Assembly (NCBI GenBank): GCA_035527835.1
Contig: DATKZS010000048.1
Coordinates: 1 to 18,078, forward strand
Direction: 5' to 3'
Length of the DNA stretch: 18,078 bases
Source: DATKZS01 sp035527835 [NCBI: bacterium]
Lineage (GTDB): Bacteria > RBG-13-61-14
Positions 6,851-12,682 of the stretch are shown here, in pieces. Within the stretch, counting starts at the first letter, position 1. Every line of letters starts with the position of its first letter. The notes beneath the pieces are model-generated. The model ran no database searches and was not told the origin of the DNA. It saw only the letters and a program-made list of their open reading frames with translations. A program made the position numbers and the translations under genes.

Positions 6851-8224
6851 TTACTTCTCCAGGATATGGATGCACATGGCGGCTTCCTCGTTGCCGAGCA
6901 CGCCGCCGCCGTTCTCGGCCAGGGCGATGCGGGCGGCCTGCACTTGGCGCTCTTTGGCCTCGCCGCGGAGCTGGGTGACCAGCTCGTGGATCTGGGCCAG
7001 GCCGGAGGCCCCGATGGGATGGCCGCGGGAGATGAGTCCGCCGGAGGGGTTGACGGGGATCCTGCCGCCCAGCTTGGTCTCGCCGGCCTCGGCGTGGACC
7101 CCGCCCTCCCCTTCCTTGAAGAAGCCCAGCGCCTCGGTCTGGTGCAGCTCGCCGAAGGCGGTGGCGTCGTGGACCTCGGCCACCTGCACGTCGGCGGGCC
7201 CGAGCCCGGCGCGCTCATAAGCTATCTTGGAGGCCCGCTCGGCAATGTCGGGCGCGTCCCACTCCCGGGCCATTCCGGAGGCGAGCACGGAGGCCCGGAC
7301 CTTGACGGCGCGGGTTGAGACGCCGAGCTTTTTCACGACGTCCTCGGAGGCCAGGATGGCGGCGGCCGCGCCGTCGCCGATGGGCGCGCACATGCTCCGC
7401 GTGAGGGGGTAGCTCACCAGCCGGTCCTTGAGCGCGTCCTCGATGGAGACGTCGAAGCGGTACTGGGCGTTGGGGTTCATGGTGGAGTGCCAGTGGTTCT
7501 TGGCGGCGATGGCGGCGAGCTGGCGCTGGGTGCTGCCGTACTTCTTCATGTGCTGGCGCGCGGCGTAGCCGTACACGTCCATGAAGGGCGAGTGGTCGCC
7601 GCGGTTGGCGCCGGAGGTCTTCTTGACCGTGTCATAGCCCAGGGTCTCGCCGAGCTGGATGTACACCGTGAACATGTCCCAGTAGTCCTGGAGCCGGTCG
7701 CGCAGGCTCTTGGGCTTTTTCGACTTCTTCCGGGAATGCGCGGCCTCGAGCTGCTCGCGCGGGATCTCGTTCGGGTCCGGGGCGAAATCCTTCAAGCGCT
7801 TAATCTCCTCCGCGATCATCTTGGCGTCCATGCCGCCGATGAAGCCGGCGAACACGGCGTACTTGTTGCGCGCGTAGGTCTTTTCCGCTCCGATGGCCAG
7901 CGACACGTCGAAGAGCCCGGAGCCCACGTCCTTCCAGGCGCCGTGGAACGCGGTGGAGCCGCCGGCGCAGGCGTTCTCGACGTTGGTGATGGGAATGGCG
8001 TCGAGGCCGGCCGGCCGGAGCGCCACCTGGCCGCGGATGCAGTGCTGCCAGTCGCGCATGCCCCAGCCCGAGTTCGAGAACCACGCCGATTGCAGGTCCT
8101 TCTTCGTGAGGCCCGCGTCCTTAAGCACACCCTCCAGCGCCCAGCCCGTGAGCTCCTTGATCGAGTTCTCCAGGTACTTCCCGAACTTGATGGTGTGCGC
8201 GCCGATCACGTAAACATCTCTCAT
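6851..8224 (-). CDS. Thiolase-family acyl-CoA acetyltransferase (SCP2-thiolase-like)
   Basis: A 457-aa thiolase-superfamily enzyme. The nucleophile is Cys86 in NVENACAGGSTAFHGAW; His352 in HDATAFGELHQTEALGF and His402 in GHPIGASG complete the usual set. The C-terminus reads NGGGVLGNEEAAMCIHIL, without the C-x-G motif of classical degradative thiolases, which points to the SCP2/archaeal-type branch. An insert of charged residues (about 165-190, with KKSKKPKSLRDRL) lies between the two halves. The start at 8224 is preferred over an upstream ATG at 8260 because GGAG precedes it by 8-9 nt and the protein then begins MRDVYVIGAHTIKFGK, as in the family. It is last in a minus-strand series with a ferredoxin and a nitroreductase. 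The substrate is unknown. It often pairs with a DUF35 OB-fold protein, not seen here. Confidence 0.85.
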   Translation of the reverse strand: MRDVYVIGAHTIKFGKYLENSIKELTGWALEGVLKDAGLTKKDLQSAWFSNSGWGMRDWQHCIRGQVALRPAGLDAIPITNVENACAGGSTAFHGAWKDVGSGLFDVSLAIGAEKTYARNKYAVFAGFIGGMDAKMIAEEIKRLKDFAPDPNEIPREQLEAAHSRKKSKKPKSLRDRLQDYWDMFTVYIQLGETLGYDTVKKTSGANRGDHSPFMDVYGYAARQHMKKYGSTQRQLAAIAAKNHWHSTMNPNAQYRFDVSIEDALKDRLVSYPLTRSMCAPIGDGAAAAILASEDVVKKLGVSTRAVKVRASVLASGMAREWDAPDIAERASKIAYERAGLGPADVQVAEVHDATAFGELHQTEALGFFKEGEGGVHAEAGETKLGGRIPVNPSGGLISRGHPIGASGLAQIHELVTQLRGEAKERQVQAARIALAENGGGVLGNEEAAMCIHILEK

Positions 8225-8246
8225 GGCATGTCTCCGTATGGAAGTC

Positions 8247-8330
8247 TTTTTCTCACGCAAAGGCGCAAAGCTCGCAAAGGAAATTATTCATATAGATCCT
8301 TCGTGCCTTTGCGCCTTTGCGTGAGAAAAA
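8247..8330. repeat. Palindromic intergenic element, CGCAAAG family
   Basis: A perfect 24-bp inverted repeat (8247-8270 and 8307-8330) with a 36-nt loop. Each arm is TTTTTCTCACGCAAAGGCGC then AAAG, i.e. tandem CGCAAAG units, with a further CGCAAAGG at the start of the loop. It fills the ferredoxin-thiolase gap and would form a strong hairpin in a joint transcript. Confidence 0.9.
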
Positions 8331-8356
8331 ATTCCGCGATGCCGAAATGCCATGCC

Positions 8357-8680
8357 CTAGAATTTCCTGGGGCCCTCCGGCGCCCCGCGGTCGAGGTAGC
8401 GGAAGTATTTATGGAACTCGATGAAGCGCGTGATCGCGATGGCGACTTCCGGGCAGACCGCGGTGCAGTCGCCGCAGGACATGCACATGGGGAAGACGAG
8501 CGCCATGCGCGACTTTTTGTCCACGACCTCCAGCGCGTTGGCCGGGCAGGCCTTGACGCACATCCTGCACCCGGTGCACTTGTCCCGGTCAATCTGCACC
8601 TGTCCGAACACCACGTCCACGCCCTCGCGGTCCAGGTCCTCGATCGAAAGCCGCTCCGTGAATTTGATGTGTTCCGTCAT
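8357..8680 (-). CDS. Two-[4Fe-4S] ferredoxin
   Basis: A 107-aa ferredoxin with two cluster motifs: Cys35, 38, 41, 45 (CTGCRMCVKACP) and Cys66, 69, 72, 76 (CMSCGDCTAVCP). A 30-residue leader and an Arg/Lys-rich tail (KYFRYLDRGAPEGPRKF) extend beyond the core, which suggests a dedicated electron carrier or docking subunit. The start at 8680 is chosen because GGAG lies 6 nt upstream; an earlier ATG at 8716 has no such site. It lies between the nitroreductase and the thiolase genes on the same strand, so it may feed electrons to or from the FMN enzyme, but the partner is inferred. Confidence 0.9.
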   Translation of the reverse strand: MTEHIKFTERLSIEDLDREGVDVVFGQVQIDRDKCTGCRMCVKACPANALEVVDKKSRMALVFPMCMSCGDCTAVCPEVAIAITRFIEFHKYFRYLDRGAPEGPRKF

Positions 8681-8721
8681 CACCCACTCCTTGAAGTTTT
8701 TTAATAATAGACACAACTTTC

Positions 8722-8824
8722 TTTTTGCCGCAGATGAACGCAGATGGACGCAGATGAATCCGGAATATGGAAATTATTTGATCTGTAATTATCTGCGTTC
8801 ATCCGCGTTCATCTGCGGCAAAAA
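8722..8824. repeat. Palindromic intergenic element, CGCAGATGAA family
   Basis: 34-bp arms (8722-8755 and 8791-8824) with 2 mismatches. Each arm is TTTTTGCCGCAGATGAA followed by further 10-nt CGCAGATGAA-like units, three in all. The 35-nt loop is AT-rich. It lies between the nitroreductase stop and the ferredoxin start. Confidence 0.9.
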
Positions 8825-8870
8825 AAATCAATCGTCTGCCCGCCTAACCTCTGTTCAAGGGTCTCCCTTT

Positions 8871-9614
8871 TTAGTATACCACCTTCATGGTGCCGTTTTC
8901 GGTGTACCAGTCCACGGCCTGGGTCTCGCGCTTGACCTGGCCGTCGGGATTGCCCTTGGGAAAGCCCAGCGCGATGGAGGACGCGAGCTTGTACGGATAC
9001 CTCATGCCGAAGCGCTTTCGCCACTTGGGGTAATATTCCAGCGGCGTGATGAAGCTCACCCAGCAGGTGGCCAGGCCCAGGCTGTTCGCCGCGAGCACCA
9101 TGTTCTGGCCGGCGATGCCCACGTCAATCATGGGCTTGCCCGGAGCGCGGCGGTCCACCAGGATCGGGATCACGGTGGGCGCGCCGTGCCAGACGCCGAG
9201 CTTGCCCTCGGCGATCAGCTTCATGGCGCCGAAGGGGATGGGGTGGAACTCGTTGGTGCGCGTGTGCTGCGTGAGCTTGGCCAGTCCCCGGCGCCACTGC
9301 TTGCCCGGAGTGATGTAGTCGAGGCCTTTCATCAGCAGGCGGCACATGCTCACCACGTCGTCGGTCATCTCCTGGATCATTTTGGGGTCCTGCACCACGA
9401 TGAACTTCCAGGGCTGGGCATTGCCGGCGGAGGGCGCGTAGCGGCCGGCTTCCAGGACCCGGCGCACCAGGTACTCCGGCACCTGCTTCTTCTGGTAAAA
9501 GCGCACGCTCCGCCGCCGGTAGATCACGTCCTCCACCGCGTTGTACGGAGCGCCCGGCTCCGGCGGCTTGAGCTTGGTCTCCTGCGCGACAATGTTCTCG
9601 TCAAGGTCAGGCAT
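8871..9614 (-). CDS. Nitroreductase-family FMN oxidoreductase
   Basis: A 247-aa NAD(P)H- or ferredoxin-linked flavoprotein. FMN-binding motifs are RRRSVRFY (33-40) and APSAGNAQPWKFIVV (60-74), with GIAGQNMVLAANSLGLATCW in the C half and the usual terminal ALGFPKG loop. It is somewhat longer than simple nitroreductases (about 200 aa), with an extra segment at about 85-125 containing KGLDYITPGKQWRRGLAKL. The start at 9614 has a full AAGGAG 6 nt upstream. First of the series nitroreductase, ferredoxin, thiolase. A ferredoxin gene next door suggests a ferredoxin-dependent reductase of an organic substrate, but the substrate cannot be read from sequence. Confidence 0.9.
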   Translation of the reverse strand: MPDLDENIVAQETKLKPPEPGAPYNAVEDVIYRRRSVRFYQKKQVPEYLVRRVLEAGRYAPSAGNAQPWKFIVVQDPKMIQEMTDDVVSMCRLLMKGLDYITPGKQWRRGLAKLTQHTRTNEFHPIPFGAMKLIAEGKLGVWHGAPTVIPILVDRRAPGKPMIDVGIAGQNMVLAANSLGLATCWVSFITPLEYYPKWRKRFGMRYPYKLASSIALGFPKGNPDGQVKRETQAVDWYTENGTMKVVY

Positions 9615-9680
9615 GGCACTCTCCTTTTATCAGCGCGGGCGGCCCCTCGCGGGCGGGGCAGTCCTCGCGCCCATGAATAG

Positions 9681-9710
9681 ATCATCATGTGAGCGGCAGG
9701 GGATTGTCAA
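9681..9710 (-). promoter_or_regulatory. Possible promoter for the nitroreductase gene
   Basis: On the minus strand, a perfect -35 TTGACA (9710-9705) is followed after 18 bp by GATGAT (9686-9681), 4 of 6 for the -10. The predicted start is near 9675, about 60 nt before the ATG at 9614. Confidence 0.45.
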
Positions 9711-9727
9711 GCGGCGGGACTGATTTC

Positions 9728-9973
9728 GCACAGAGGCACAGAGACACAGAAAAATTTTATTAGTGATTCACTCTGTACTACTAACATGCAAGATGCATAA
9801 ATTTCTTTTACACTTTTCACGAAATTGTTCGCAACCGGATGAAATAATTTATGAACAAGGATGTTTAGGATATTAAGGATAAAAAAATCTTATCCTTGAC
9901 ATCCTGAATATCCTTGTTTATTAACTCTCTGGTTGCGGCCTTGAGCCGCGCTGTGAACTCTGTGCCTCTGTGC
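9728..9973. repeat. Split palindrome of the CACAGAG family with an insertion in its loop
   Basis: A perfect 16-bp inverted repeat: GCACAGAGGCACAGAG at 9728-9743 and its reverse complement at 9958-9973. The left arm continues with another CACAGA unit. The arms are 214 nt apart, and 179 nt of that gap is the separate repeat copy at 9775-9953, which looks inserted into the loop. Confidence 0.85.
9775..9953 (+). repeat. 179-bp repeat, left copy (inverted relative to 11367-11545)
   Basis: Begins GTACTACTAACATGCAAG and ends GCCTTGAGCCGCGCTG. By hand alignment, the reverse complement of 11367-11545 matches with roughly 20 substitutions and two 1-nt gaps (about 88%); the first 34 bases are identical. 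An inner palindrome (9853-9918) is made of AAGGAT/AGGAT units and their inverse, AACAAGGAT to ATCCTTGTT. No ORF. Confidence 0.9.
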
Positions 9974-10003
9974 AAGATAACACTACAGTTTCAAGTCACT
10001 CGC

Positions 10004-11344
10004 TTATCGGTCGGCCGTTCCCTCAATCTTCCCCAGCAGTTCCTTCCTCCTCAGCCCGAGGTCGGGGTCCTGGGCGAACTCCGCGGCCGAGCAGTACACT
10101 CCGCCCGGGGTGTACCGGTCCATCTGCGCGGTGACGTCGCCGGCGGGCTGGTTCCAGAAGAGGCCGGGATAGTCGGGATTGACCACGATGTCGCGGACCA
10201 CCACCAGGTAATCGGAGCGCTCGAGTCCGACCCACTGCTCGGGCGGGACCGCCTCCGGCCGCGCCATGCCGTTGAAGCCGACCACCACCTGGCTGGCGCC
10301 GCCGGGCAGCACCGGGACCTCGATGTCGGCCACCGTCCTCTCGCAAAACACCTTCTCCCACCGCTTCAGGTTCACGTAATCGAAGGACAGGCTCCAGTAG
10401 CGCATGTCCACGCCGTCCTCGGGAAAGGGCTTGCCGTAAAAAGTATCCGCGGGCACGCGCGGCGCCTTCCAGCGGAAGACCAGGAGCTCTCCGAACCTGC
10501 TGGAGACCGGCATCATGATGTAGCTGGTGTCGGGCGCGGGCACGAAGGACAGGGATGACTGCTCTTCCCTGCTGGCGTTGTTGTACCAGACGGGCGGGTT
10601 GGCGAGGTCGCTCATGCCGAGCGTCGGGTCTTTGAGGGTCTCGCGGTTCTGCCAGAGCATGTCGGCGTTGGCGCGGGTGGTCAGCGTCCTGGCGAGTGTC
10701 GGGCTCGGGCAGAAGGGGTTGCCTGCCTTGTCCAGGACGCGGAAGTGGGGAGCTGGGACGCCGCCGTACACCGCGAGCGGATTGTGGTCCTGGTAGCCGT
10801 ATCCCTGGTCCTGCATGTACACGCGGTAGCCGATGATGGCGGTGTGGTTCGGCTTGCCGTCGTGGGTGAGCCCGGCATAGAGGGTGTTGGGCGGGCGCGG
10901 GCCCTGGGGCTTCGGCTCCATCAGGACCCGGATCTCGAACTCGCCCAGGTATTTTCCGCCGCGGTCCGTGCCCGGGATGAACGGGTTCACGCCGGCAAGA
11001 GGGACGATGTCGCGGTCGAGGATGGAGTCGAGGAGCAGGAAATGCTCGTCATAGACCATGACCGAGCAGTAGCGGGCCTTGGGGAACTGGGCGTGGAACA
11101 CCACGCGCTCGCCCGGCTTAGCGGCCGCCACGAAGCCGTTGTAGCCGGCGTAGTAGTCCATGGGTCCGAGCCCGGTGGCGGTGTTGCCGGAAGCAAGCCC
11201 GAGCTCGCACCAGCCGTCCGCCTGCTCCGCCACCCGCGCGCTCTTTTGGCAGGAAGCCGTAAGGAGGCACGGCATGATTATCAGGGCGGCAAAAAGCACC
11301 AGCGCATCGCCCGCCGCCTTATGAATGCAATTATTCCGGTTCAT
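10004..11344 (-). CDS. Predicted secreted lipoprotein, unrecognised family
   Basis: A 446-aa protein with a hydrophobic N-terminal segment (about 14-31) ending LLTASC, a possible lipobox (Cys32) followed by polar residues. It is therefore probably exported and lipid-anchored. I do not recognise the family with certainty. Two segments look related: FPKARYCSVMVYDEHFLLL followed by a region ending GVNPF, and DMRYWSLSFDYVNL followed by DIEVPVLPGG. The pattern R-Y-x-S-x-x-Y is weakly like DUF1214-type beta domains. Many Trp/Tyr and Pro-Gly turns suggest an all-beta fold. The ATG at 11344 has AAGGAG about 10 nt upstream; a TTG one codon earlier gives better spacing. The gene lies alone between the two 179-bp inverted repeats, downstream of the TonB-like gene. 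Confidence 0.8.
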   Translation of the reverse strand: MNRNNCIHKAAGDALVLFAALIIMPCLLTASCQKSARVAEQADGWCELGLASGNTATGLGPMDYYAGYNGFVAAAKPGERVVFHAQFPKARYCSVMVYDEHFLLLDSILDRDIVPLAGVNPFIPGTDRGGKYLGEFEIRVLMEPKPQGPRPPNTLYAGLTHDGKPNHTAIIGYRVYMQDQGYGYQDHNPLAVYGGVPAPHFRVLDKAGNPFCPSPTLARTLTTRANADMLWQNRETLKDPTLGMSDLANPPVWYNNASREEQSSLSFVPAPDTSYIMMPVSSRFGELLVFRWKAPRVPADTFYGKPFPEDGVDMRYWSLSFDYVNLKRWEKVFCERTVADIEVPVLPGGASQVVVGFNGMARPEAVPPEQWVGLERSDYLVVVRDIVVNPDYPGLFWNQPAGDVTAQMDRYTPGGVYCSAAEFAQDPDLGLRRKELLGKIEGTADR

Positions 11345-11366
11345 CAATCTAATGCTCCTTTTCTCC

Positions 11367-11545
11367 CAGCGCGGGCTCAAGGCCGCAACCAAAGATTTTA
11401 TTAACAAGGATATTCAGGATGTCAAGGATAAGATTTTCTGATCCTGAATATCCTGTATATCCTTGTTCATTCATTCTTTCAGGCGGTTGCGCATGATTTC
11501 GCGAAAAGTGCAAAGAAATTTATGCATCTTGCATGTTAGTAGTAC
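11367..11545 (-). repeat. 179-bp repeat, right copy (inverted relative to 9775-9953)
   Basis: Same length and about 88% identical to the reverse complement of 9775-9953. It contains the AAGGAT/ATCCTT palindrome at 11404-11466. The outer end GTACTACTAA supplies the last two codons and stop of the small ORF at 11536-11619. The inner end is about 22 nt from the lipoprotein start codon, so the lipoprotein ribosome-binding site lies just inside the flanked region. Confidence 0.9.
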
Positions 11546-11619
11546 GGGGCGCCCAGTTCCTCGAAGCCCACGAAGTTGAAGCCCGCCACGGCCATGCCTC
11601 TTATCTTGCTTGCTTTCAT
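11536..11619 (-). CDS. Small ORF, 27-residue peptide of unknown function
   Basis: The ATG at 11619 is preceded by GGAGAT with a 3-nt gap, a good ribosome-binding site. The peptide begins MKASKIRGMAVAG, continues FNFVGFEELGAPYY and stops with TAA. It lies 55 nt after the TonB-like gene on the same strand. The final Tyr-Tyr-stop falls within the 179-bp repeat, so the repeat may have cut a longer gene and provided the stop. The Gly-Phe-Glu then Tyr ending recalls PqqA-type precursor peptides, but the spacing differs from the E-x3-Y of PqqA and no radical-SAM gene is near. Could also be a chance ORF. An overlapping longer frame (11471-11677) has no recognisable content. Confidence 0.45.
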   Translation of the reverse strand: MKASKIRGMAVAGFNFVGFEELGAPYY

Positions 11620-11673
11620 TCGATCTCCGACAATACGAAACTGGCCAATGGAATCCATCACATTTTGGCGGCG

Positions 11674-12408
11674 TCACGGAGCCGGCAGGACAAAGGGGAC
11701 CCGGATTTGTTGCGAGGTGGGCGCGGGGACGTTTTCCCGGGTGGCGGGATAGAAGGTCCAGCTCTTGACCGCGGCCAGGGCGGTATCGTCGAGGATGGGG
11801 AACCCGGAGCTGGTCATCACGTAAACGTCGCCGACCCTGCCGTCAGCCAGGACCTCGACCTTGAGCACGACCTCGCCCTCCAGGCCGCGGTCCTGGGCCT
11901 GGGCCGGATACCGCGGCGCCGGGCAATGGGCGCACTGGGGGGGACGGAGAGGGGCTTCCCGGCCATCGGCGTCCATGCCGGGATTCCTCCCTCCCCGGTC
12001 CGGCGCGGCTTCGAGGTCCACGCGGGGCAGGGAGATTTCCGGGCCGAGCGGCTCTCCCTCCCGGAGGCCGGAGGGGTTTTGGCTGGAGGATTTCTTGGCC
12101 TCGGTCTTCCTGGTGTCGGGCACGGGCTCGCGGCCTTTCCAGCACTCGGTGTCGAGCGCGGGCAGCGGCTCGCGGTCCGGCCGCTCCGGCGCCGGAAATT
12201 GCTGAGCAAAGGGCGTGGGCCCGGGCGCCATTCTGGCCTCGGCCCCCTTGGAGCCCAGGCTGATCAGCTCCACGAATAACAGGCCGGGCATGCGCAACGG
12301 CCCCGACCTTCCGCCCCGGCCCCCGAACACGGCTATTAAGATGAGAAAATGCAGGACCAGCGACGCGGCCACGGCGTATGCCAGCCGTTTTGAATAAGAG
12401 AGGCCCAT
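11674..12408 (-). CDS. TonB-family protein (energy transducer-like)
   Basis: A 244-aa protein with the TonB layout. There is a short cytoplasmic start, one membrane helix (about 10-28, YAVAASLVLHFLILIAVF), a Pro/Glu-rich periplasmic stretch (about 50-165) and a C-terminal TonB domain (about 165-244). The last contains APRYPAQAQ, GLEGEVVLKVEVLADGRVGD, DDTALAAVKSWTFYPA and RVPFVL. TonB links the proton motive force (via ExbB/ExbD) to outer-membrane receptors, but neither exbBD nor a receptor gene is in the window. A CAHC motif just before the domain is unusual. The ATG at 12408 is chosen over a TTG at 12420. A possible promoter (TTTACT, 17 bp, TATACT at 12425-12420) would leave only a 5-nt leader, so either the mRNA is nearly leaderless or the promoter is not real. 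Confidence 0.85.
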   Translation of the reverse strand: MGLSYSKRLAYAVAASLVLHFLILIAVFGGRGGRSGPLRMPGLLFVELISLGSKGAEARMAPGPTPFAQQFPAPERPDREPLPALDTECWKGREPVPDTRKTEAKKSSSQNPSGLREGEPLGPEISLPRVDLEAAPDRGGRNPGMDADGREAPLRPPQCAHCPAPRYPAQAQDRGLEGEVVLKVEVLADGRVGDVYVMTSSGFPILDDTALAAVKSWTFYPATRENVPAPTSQQIRVPFVLPAP

Positions 12409-12480
12409 TGCTATTATCAAGTATATTGACAGAAACGGCGGGAGTAAAGTGCGGTGAAAGAATCAGCGGCCGATATCTTA

Positions 12481-12544
12481 TTGTGGCGCGGGCCTCCGGC
12501 CTGCACCGCGAGATATGAAGGCGGGCGGGACGCCTGCGCCACAA
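12481..12544. repeat. Palindromic element between tonB-like and clc genes
   Basis: The outer ends TTGTGGCGC (12481-12489) and GCGCCACAA (12536-12544) are perfect inverses. The interior GGGCCTCCGGCCTGC and GGCGGGCGGGACGCCTGC pairs imperfectly. It lies in the 274-nt gap between two divergent genes. Apart from it and a possible TonB-side promoter, nothing else clear was seen in 12409-12682. Confidence 0.75.
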
Positions 12545-12682
12545 GCAACCACCAGGCGGCCTCGATCCTGGCCGCGGAGCTTGATTATGCGGAAGATTGA
12601 GCTAAAATGCAGACCAGTGCAGTGATCACCCACTTAATCCATTCCGAGGAAATTCCCTGGAAACCGGCTCAAGGACAGGCCC

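Noticed and set aside
11536-11619. PqqA-like RiPP precursor interpretation of the 27-residue peptide
   Set aside because: The Glu-to-Tyr spacing does not match E-x3-Y, and no radical-SAM or other maturation gene is in the window. Kept only as an unknown small ORF.
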